Shown: positions 1 to 5,644 of the stretch, in pieces
Layout of the letters: every line of letters begins with the position of its first letter
Position numbering within the stretch: the stretch's first letter is position 1
DNA from: Nocardiopsaceae bacterium
Lineage (GTDB): Bacteria > Actinomycetota > Actinomycetes > Streptosporangiales > Streptosporangiaceae
Assembly: GCA_031254715.1 (NCBI GenBank)
Contig: JAIRTY010000201.1
Location: 1 to 5,644 of the forward strand
Length of the DNA: 5,644 bases
Direction: 5' to 3'
Program-made: the position numbers and the translations under genes
The notes under the pieces: generated by a model
Seen by the model: the letters and a program-made list of their open reading frames with translations, nothing else
Database searches by the model: none
Told to the model about the DNA's origin: nothing

Positions 1-1
1 C

Positions 2-22
2 CGCATCCAGCAGCTGCCGTGA
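2..22 (+). CDS. Possible C-terminal end of an upstream gene (partial)
   Basis: In one plus frame the window opens with six sense codons reading R-I-Q-Q-L-P and then a TGA stop at 20-22. All six codons end in G or C, as expected for coding DNA here. If real, this gene ends 45 bases before the UvrA-like start, close enough for one transcript. Six codons are far too few to identify a family, and an open stretch this short can arise by chance. Confidence 0.25.
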   Translation, partial: RIQQLP

Positions 23-52
23 GTCTCCGGCGGTCGCGGCCGGAGCCGGGAT

Positions 53-56
53 GGAG
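53..56 (+). promoter_or_regulatory. Probable ribosome binding site of the UvrA-like gene
   Basis: GGAG at 53-56 lies 11 bases before the ATG at 68, at the long end of the usual range. A second GGAG (63-66) leaves only one base before the ATG and is too close to work for it. No promoter can be recognised in the 67 bases before the gene, so its promoter may lie upstream or the gene may be co-transcribed. Confidence 0.4.
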
Positions 57-67
57 ACGGGTGGAGC

Positions 68-2449
<2,382 letters not shown>

Positions 2450-2523
2450 CCCTTCGCAGCCGCTGCGGGATTCAGCCGCTGCCGGGATCGGGCCGCTGGC
2501 CAGCCCTGGATGCCCGCCGCTGC
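2450..2523. other. Convergent junction with short repeats, no clear terminator
   Basis: This 74-base spacer separates the stops of the convergent UvrA-like and luciferase-like genes. It is very GC-rich and repetitive. It contains a ten-base perfect palindrome GCTGGCCAGC (2495-2504) and a weak four-base stem GGGC (2490-2493) / GCCC (2503-2506). Neither is followed by a T-run on either strand, so a classical rho-independent terminator is not supported. A G+C-rich hairpin of the kind actinomycetes may use remains possible. Confidence 0.5.
2457..2482. repeat. Direct repeat of CAGCCGCTGC
   Basis: CAGCCGCTGC occurs at 2457-2466 and again at 2473-2482, six bases apart. Degenerate relatives of its core GCCGCTG follow at 2492-2498 and near 2516-2522. 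The array lies wholly in the spacer between convergent stops and probably reflects local slippage or duplication. No function is claimed. Confidence 0.7.
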
Positions 2524-2536
2524 TTAGCCCTGGATG
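2502..2536. repeat. Direct repeat of AGCCCTGGATG spanning the stop codon of the luciferase-like gene
   Basis: The 11-mer AGCCCTGGATG occurs at 2502-2512 and 2526-2536, a period of 24 bases. The second copy covers the last codons and part of the stop (TTA on the plus strand at 2524-2526) of the minus-strand oxidoreductase. A 24-base duplication around the gene end would explain it. Confidence 0.7.
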
Positions 2537-3390
2537 GCGTCCGCAAGCAGCCTGACCTGCTCTGCCTCGGCCGAGCAGGGCATGAAGATGAGCTCGTCGC
2601 ACCCGGCCTGCTCGAAGGCCGCCGTATAGGAGCGGACCATGTCCGCGCTCACAGCGGCGCCAGCGGCGATCTGGCTGGCCGCCTCCCCGATGAAGGCGTA
2701 GTAACGAGTCAGGTAGCTGTCGGCGGCGGCGCGGGCGTCCGGTCCGAGCGAGAAGTAAGCCAGCGACAGCTTCCGCGGCCGGCCGGTGCGCCCGGCGTCC
2801 TGCCAGGCCTTGTCGACGGCCGCGGCGCCGCTGGCGAACATGTCAGGTGAGCCGCCGCCCATGATCCACCCGTCGCCGACGCGGGCCGCCCGGCGGAAGG
2901 AAGCCTCGCTCCGGCCACCGATGATCAGTTCGGGCCCGCCCGGACGGACCGGAGACGGGCCGATCGGATCAGTGCCGTGCAGGCCCTCACCGCGCCAGAT
3001 CTGCCTCATCTGGTCCAGTTGCTCATCCAGCCGCCGTCCGCGGCCCTTCTCGGTCACCTCGCTGGCCGCGAAGTCATCCGCGCGGCCGCCGACGGCCACC
3101 CCGAGCACGAAGCGGCCGCCGGAAACCCGGTCCAGCGAGGCGGCCTGCTTGGCGAACAGGGCAGCGTTCTTCTGCAGCGGTGCGAGCAGGATCGAGGTGG
3201 TCAGCCGGATCCGCTCGGTCACCGCAGCCGCCGCCGTGAGAGCGATCAGCTCGTCATAGCTGGGATAGACGAGGCGGCCAATCGTGCCGAGAGTGCTGAA
3301 CCCCCTCTCCTCGGCGAGCCTGGCCCAGCCGGTCAGCTCTCTCCCGCCGGTATCGGGCACCGCGTTCGGCAGGCCGATTCCTACGTCCAT
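2524..3390 (-). CDS. LLM-class (luciferase-like, probably F420-dependent) oxidoreductase
   Basis: This 288-residue protein has the hallmarks of the luciferase-like (beta/alpha)8-barrel family: a first strand MDVGIGLPN at 1-9, the strand after helix 2 with ERIRLTTSILLAP at 59-71, the very conserved SGGRFVLGVAVGGR at 90-103, GRRLDEQ at 118-124 leading into RQIW, and the late PELIIGGRS (153-161) with ARVGDGWIMGG (169-179). Length is normal for the short actinobacterial members. Most actinobacterial relatives use coenzyme F420 and some use FMN; the sequence alone does not settle which, nor the substrate. The start is well supported: on the minus strand GAGG (plus 3399-3402) sits eight bases before the ATG. 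It converges on the UvrA-like gene and is 375 bases from the hydrolase behind it, so it probably has its own promoter in that gap. Family is sure, reaction unknown. Confidence 0.93.
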   Translation of the reverse strand: MDVGIGLPNAVPDTGGRELTGWARLAEERGFSTLGTIGRLVYPSYDELIALTAAAAVTERIRLTTSILLAPLQKNAALFAKQAASLDRVSGGRFVLGVAVGGRADDFAASEVTEKGRGRRLDEQLDQMRQIWRGEGLHGTDPIGPSPVRPGGPELIIGGRSEASFRRAARVGDGWIMGGGSPDMFASGAAAVDKAWQDAGRTGRPRKLSLAYFSLGPDARAAADSYLTRYYAFIGEAASQIAAGAAVSADMVRSYTAAFEQAGCDELIFMPCSAEAEQVRLLADAIQG

Positions 3391-3398
3391 CTCATCTA

Positions 3399-3402
3399 CC
3401 TC
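3399..3402 (-). promoter_or_regulatory. Ribosome binding site of the luciferase-like oxidoreductase
   Basis: On the minus strand the bases before the ATG read GCGAGGTAG, placing GAGG eight bases from the start codon. This is good spacing and fixes the start at 3390. Confidence 0.7.
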
Positions 3403-3488
3403 GCAATGGCACGCGATCAGCTCAGATCGTCAGGTGCGGGTTGTGTCTGGCGGAGTTTCCACCGGCCGCCCATGCCGCTGACAGCACT

Positions 3489-3503
3489 TCCACCTTAGGG
3501 GGA
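3489..3503. promoter_or_regulatory. Imperfect 15-base dyad, possible MerR-type operator
   Basis: TCCACCTTAGGGGGA is an inverted repeat centred on one base with six of seven pairs matching. Its look (TCC-rich arm, central TTA, GGGGA arm) resembles operators of MerR-family activators such as CueR, which sit in an overlong -35/-10 spacer. It lies about 100 bases upstream of both the luciferase-like start on the minus strand and the 33-codon frame on the plus strand. Well-formed -35 and -10 boxes are not visible on either side and no MerR gene is in the window, so this is tentative. Confidence 0.25.
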
Positions 3504-3516
3504 GAGGCTTCAGCCT

Positions 3517-3537
3517 GCGGCCCATAGGCCAGGCCGC
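3517..3537 (+). other. Hairpin GCGGCC / GGCCGC
   Basis: GCGGCC (3517-3522) pairs with GGCCGC (3532-3537) across a nine-base loop. An alternative stem pairs GGCC at 3519-3522 with GGCC at 3527-3530. There is no T-run after it. It could be a leader structure or simply a product of high GC. Confidence 0.25.
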
Positions 3538-3556
3538 GCCGGGGGACGGTCCGGGT

Positions 3557-3562
3557 TATCGT
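3557..3562 (+). promoter_or_regulatory. Possible plus-strand -10 element
   Basis: TATCGT at 3557-3562 fits the TANNNT pattern of an actinobacterial -10 box. Transcription starting about seven bases later would give a leader of roughly 45 bases to the ATG at 3613. No matching -35 is visible at the usual distance. Confidence 0.2.
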
Positions 3563-3612
3563 GGTGCCGACATCCGTTTGCTGGTGATTAGGCCCGGCCT
3601 GCCGGAGACATC

Positions 3613-3714
3613 ATGAGCCAGGATCCTGCGTCAACCCCGGACCCGCCGCACTTCCGGGGACTGCCGATGGCCGAGAACCGGCTCATCACAATCGAGGGTG
3701 TACGTGGGGCCTGA
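3613..3714 (+). CDS. Short 33-codon frame, possibly the 5' remnant of a gene
   Basis: An ATG at 3613 opens a 33-residue frame ending at TGA 3712-3714. It is preceded by GGAG at 3604-3607, five bases from the start, as good a ribosome binding site as any in the window. About three quarters of its codons end in G or C. The start is proline-rich (MSQDPASTPDPPHFRGLP) and is followed by a more ordinary stretch with LITIEG near residues 24-29. I do not recognise a family. The good initiation signals with an abrupt end suggest either a true small protein or the front end of a gene whose remainder was lost. Its last ten codons overlap the minus-strand frame at 3686-3766. Confidence 0.3.
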   Translation: MSQDPASTPDPPHFRGLPMAENRLITIEGVRGA

Positions 3715-3766
3715 ACCCGCCGTTCTCGAGCAGCGATCGGGCGATGTAGTTGGTCAAGTTGCGCAT
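3686..3766 (-). CDS. Short 26-codon frame coupled to the hydrolase stop, possible gene remnant
   Basis: On the minus strand the hydrolase stop and a new ATG overlap as TGATG (plus 3764-3768), the arrangement typical of translational coupling. The frame reads 26 residues, starting MRNLTNYIARSLLENGGF, and stops at 3686-3688. Composition is protein-like and about 85 percent of codons end in G or C. I do not recognise a family. It may be the N-terminal remnant of a third operon gene that was cut off, a genuine small coupled protein, or chance. The same frame read further back (to 4486) is only the shadow of the hydrolase. Confidence 0.3.
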   Translation of the reverse strand: MRNLTNYIARSLLENGGFRPHVHPRL

Positions 3767-4695
3767 CAGGCATTGACTGCAGTCGCCTCCGCGTTGCTTC
3801 TCGGGGCCAACGCCCGGACCAGTACCGCTCCGATCTCCGTGAGCTGCCTTTGGGACACATCCGCAGTCAGGATCGCCTGGGAGCCGTGGAAGGTGCCGGC
3901 CCACTGATGCAGTTCGACGGACACACCGGATTGCAGCATCCTGAGCGCGTACTCGATAGCCTCGTCGCGGTTGGGATCGAGCTCTGCGGTGGCGATATAT
4001 GCCGGTGGCAGGCCGGATAGGTCTTCGGCCCGGGCCGGTGCGGCGTATGGGCCGGCAGTCGTGTCTCCGAGGTAGTGCCTCCAGCTGGCCGCCACTTTCT
4101 CTCGCGTCAGGAATACCGTGTCGGTGAACTCCCGGGCCGACCATGTCGTTTGCCGATCGTCGAGAGCCGGCTGGTTGAGCAGCTGGAAGCAGATCCGCGG
4201 CCCCTGCTTGGCTCTGGCGCGCAGTGCGACTGCCGCGGCCAGAGTCGCGCCGGCCGAATGGCCAGCAACTGCGATGCGCTCGGTATCGATGCCCAGAGCC
4301 GCCGCCTGGTCCGCCGTCCACACCAGCGCCGCGTACGCATCGTCGAGCGCGGCCGGGAACCGATCCTCCGGAGCCAGGCGATACTCGACCGACACCACGA
4401 GCGCATTCGTGTCGGCCGCTACCCGCGACACCCACGGATGCTCGACGTCCACGCCGCCCATCACGAACCCGCCCCCGTGCATCCACACGATCGCGCCCTG
4501 CGGCGTGCGCGGCCTGTAGATCCGCACTGGCACAGGCGGGTCCGCGGGCAGGGTTCGGTCGGTGACCTCTACACCAGCAGCGTCGGGCCGCGGAGTCGTA
4601 GCCGCCAACGCTGCCAGACCCTGCCGGGCAGCGTCGACATCATCGAGTCGCGCCTCGGGGAACAGAGAAACGTGGGCTTGGAGTTCGGGGTCCAT
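3766..4695 (-). CDS. Alpha/beta hydrolase, hormone-sensitive-lipase (Aes / family IV esterase) type
   Basis: This 309-residue protein is a cytosolic carboxylester hydrolase of the alpha/beta fold (PF07859 type). Visible: the oxyanion-hole motif HGGGF at 73-77, the strand and turn VVSVEYRLAPEDRFPAAL at 100-117, the nucleophile elbow GHSAGA at 145-150 with catalytic S147, the acid D240 in ELDPNRDEA, and H270 in GTFHG, giving the triad Ser147-Asp240-His270. The elbow is GHSAGA rather than the commoner GDSAGG. The frame stays open upstream to 5340, but that part lies inside the monooxygenase and is spurious. The start at 4695 gives the MDPEL opening common in this family; an in-frame ATG at 4707 (four residues longer) and a GTG at 4716 are alternatives, and none has a strong ribosome binding site. 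It follows the monooxygenase by 112 bases. Codon use is looser than in the neighbours (AGA, GTA, AAT, GCA and TAT appear). Substrate unknown. Confidence 0.92.
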   Translation of the reverse strand: MDPELQAHVSLFPEARLDDVDAARQGLAALAATTPRPDAAGVEVTDRTLPADPPVPVRIYRPRTPQGAIVWMHGGGFVMGGVDVEHPWVSRVAADTNALVVSVEYRLAPEDRFPAALDDAYAALVWTADQAAALGIDTERIAVAGHSAGATLAAAVALRARAKQGPRICFQLLNQPALDDRQTTWSAREFTDTVFLTREKVAASWRHYLGDTTAGPYAAPARAEDLSGLPPAYIATAELDPNRDEAIEYALRMLQSGVSVELHQWAGTFHGSQAILTADVSQRQLTEIGAVLVRALAPRSNAEATAVNA

Positions 4696-4712
4696 GTCGG
4701 TCAGCATCCGCC

Positions 4713-4727
4713 ACACTGGTGTCACAC
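4713..4727. promoter_or_regulatory. Overlapping small palindromes before the hydrolase start, possible operator
   Basis: ACACTGGTGTCACAC contains two overlapping dyads, ACAC-TG-GTGT (4713-4722) and GTGT-C-ACAC (4719-4727). It lies just upstream of the hydrolase start, in the 112-base spacer after the monooxygenase stop. On the minus strand a TTGTCC is found further upstream near 4734-4739, but no convincing -10 follows. An operator or internal promoter is possible but not shown. Confidence 0.2.
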
Positions 4728-4807
4728 GTCTTGGACAAATGTTCCCCGCGAACCCCGCTTGCCGGCGACCGCACCTGCGGACGACACGTCGAGTCGGCCA
4801 CGCGACC

Positions 4808-5644
4808 TCAGCCGGCCTGGGAGTTGACCTGCTCGCGGGAGGATCCGGAGACCCGGGCGTAGCTGTTGACGATGGCCTCGATCGTCGCGGGGTCGATGAC
4901 ATCCTCGAGCCGGGAGAACCCTTCGGGAGCGCGGCGCTCGACCTCGTCGATGACGCTTTCCGGCCCGCCGGCGCGGTTGCGGACCACGACCTCTTCGGTG
5001 GGCGGCCGACGTTCGTGCTGGTAGGCCTGCAGTGCGTCAGCGGGGTCGGCATGGCGCGCCAGGTGTCCGGCGAGGCTGGTGGCGTCCAGGATGGCCTGGC
5101 CGGCGCCGTTGGAGCCCATCGGGTACATCGGGTGCGCGGCGTCCCCCAGCAGGGTGACCCGCCCCTGCGTCCAGTACGGCAGCGGATCCCGGTCGCACAT
5201 CGGGAACTCGAAGAACTCCCCGGTGGCGCCGATGAGTTCCGCGTGGTCGAGGAGCGGGGTGCGGAACCTGCCGACATGGGGCTCCAGTTCGGCCGGGTCG
5301 GCACGGCGGGACCAGTCCTGGCGCTGCGGGGGCGGATCACCGGGCCGGCCGGTGCGTATGCAGACCGCCCAGTTGGTGAGCCTGCTGCCCGGGCCCCGGC
5401 CCTGGGCGATCGGGTAGATCACCAGCTTGGCCGCGGTGCCGCCAGCGATGGGCATCGCCTGGCCGGCGCCGAACTCCGGCCAGTCGGCGGCTCCCCGCCA
5501 CATCATGACGCCGTTCCAGCGGGGCGGGCCCTCCGCCGGGAACATGGCAGACCGGACCGTCGAGTGGATTCCGTCGGCGGCCACCAGCACGTCCCCCCGC
5601 GCTGGGGCCAGCGGGCCGCCGTGCCGGTCTGCGAAGTCCGCGCG
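4808..5644 (-). CDS. PhzS-like FAD-dependent aromatic monooxygenase (5'-truncated by the window edge)
   Basis: The last 278 residues of a group A flavoprotein monooxygenase (UbiH/PhzS-like, COG0654 type) are present, ending at TGA 4808-4810. Seen: the DG motif GDVLVAADGIHSTVR (around 5550-5595), WNGVMMWRG soon after it, LTNW in the middle, then GRVTLLGDAAHPMYPMGSNGAGQAI with the FAD-ribityl-binding GDAAHP at 5129-5146, and the HERRP helix downstream. The order WNGVMMWRG ... EFPMCDRDPLPYW ... PMGSNGA ... RAPEGF is typical of the PhzS-related actinobacterial and proteobacterial group, which hydroxylates aromatic rings using NAD(P)H and oxygen. The FAD-binding GxGxxG N-terminus (about 100-150 residues) lies beyond the window. 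A GTG at 5590 is not the start: the frame continues open to the edge and includes the conserved G-D before it. It heads the minus-strand pair with the hydrolase. Substrate unknown. Confidence 0.92.
   Translation of the reverse strand, partial: RADFADRHGGPLAPARGDVLVAADGIHSTVRSAMFPAEGPPRWNGVMMWRGAADWPEFGAGQAMPIAGGTAAKLVIYPIAQGRGPGSRLTNWAVCIRTGRPGDPPPQRQDWSRRADPAELEPHVGRFRTPLLDHAELIGATGEFFEFPMCDRDPLPYWTQGRVTLLGDAAHPMYPMGSNGAGQAILDATSLAGHLARHADPADALQAYQHERRPPTEEVVVRNRAGGPESVIDEVERRAPEGFSRLEDVIDPATIEAIVNSYARVSGSSREQVNSQAG

Larger units (their letters stand above)
3391..3765. other. 375-base gap between two minus-strand genes
   Basis: This is the longest stretch without an obvious gene. From left to right it holds the ribosome binding site and presumably the promoter of the luciferase-like gene, an imperfect dyad at 3489-3503, a hairpin at 3517-3537, a possible plus-strand -10 element at 3557-3562, a 33-codon plus-strand frame with a good ribosome binding site (3613-3714), and a 26-codon minus-strand frame coupled to the hydrolase stop (3686-3766). 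Base composition looks less GC-rich than the flanking genes. No consensus sigma-70 promoter could be assigned to the luciferase-like gene. Confidence 0.6.

Noticed and set aside
2977..3498. 173-codon plus-strand frame opposite the luciferase-like gene
   Set aside because: It mirrors conserved codons of a convincing protein and has no motifs of its own.
3686..4486. 266-codon minus-strand frame through the hydrolase
   Set aside because: Its body is the hydrolase read in another frame, rich in G and R; only its last 26 codons, from the ATG at 3766, are reported, as a separate tentative feature.
4769..4780. CCGCA-CC-TGCGG hairpin as terminator after the monooxygenase
   Set aside because: The stem is five pairs with a two-base loop and no T-run on either strand.
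4696..5340. N-terminal extension of the hydrolase frame up to 5340
   Set aside because: This part overlaps the conserved monooxygenase in another frame and is P/R/S/T-rich junk; the alpha/beta hydrolase fold begins only after 4695.
5588..5590. GTG at 5590 as start of the monooxygenase
   Set aside because: The frame stays open to the window edge and the conserved G-D of the DG motif lies just before it; the FAD-binding N-terminus would be missing.

Overview
The window is high-GC bacterial chromosomal DNA, most like an actinomycete (Streptomyces, Actinomadura, Nonomuraea or a relative). The evidence is the strong G/C bias at third codon positions, long spurious open frames opposite the real genes, and the gene families present. 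No species can be named from the sequence.

Layout, left to right. Bases 2-22 may be the last codons of an upstream plus-strand gene. Bases 68-2449 (+) encode a short UvrA-type ABC ATPase of the DrrC / class II UvrA kind. It has both nucleotide-binding halves but no UvrB-binding domain, so it looks like a DNA-intercalator or antibiotic tolerance protein rather than the housekeeping excision-repair subunit. A 74-base junction carrying short direct repeats separates it from a convergent minus-strand gene (2524-3390) for a luciferase-like, probably F420-dependent, oxidoreductase. A 375-base gap follows (3391-3765). It holds an imperfect dyad, a hairpin and two very short frames that run towards each other. 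The rest is a minus-strand pair: an alpha/beta hydrolase of the hormone-sensitive-lipase family (3766-4695) and, upstream of it in transcription, a PhzS-like FAD-dependent monooxygenase (4808-5644) whose N-terminus lies outside the window.

How the genes may work together. The monooxygenase and hydrolase are co-directional, 112 bases apart, and could be co-transcribed: an aromatic hydroxylase followed by an esterase or lactonase is a common catabolic or tailoring order. With a luciferase-like oxidoreductase and a DrrC-like protein nearby, the set fits xenobiotic or antibiotic detoxification, or the edge of a secondary-metabolite locus. No biosynthetic core enzyme, regulator gene or transporter is visible, so this is inference only. 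I found no RNA gene, CRISPR array, insertion sequence or clear rho-independent terminator. I see no convincing wholly new system. The most unusual spot is 3613-3766, where two short frames meet and may mark a deletion scar.
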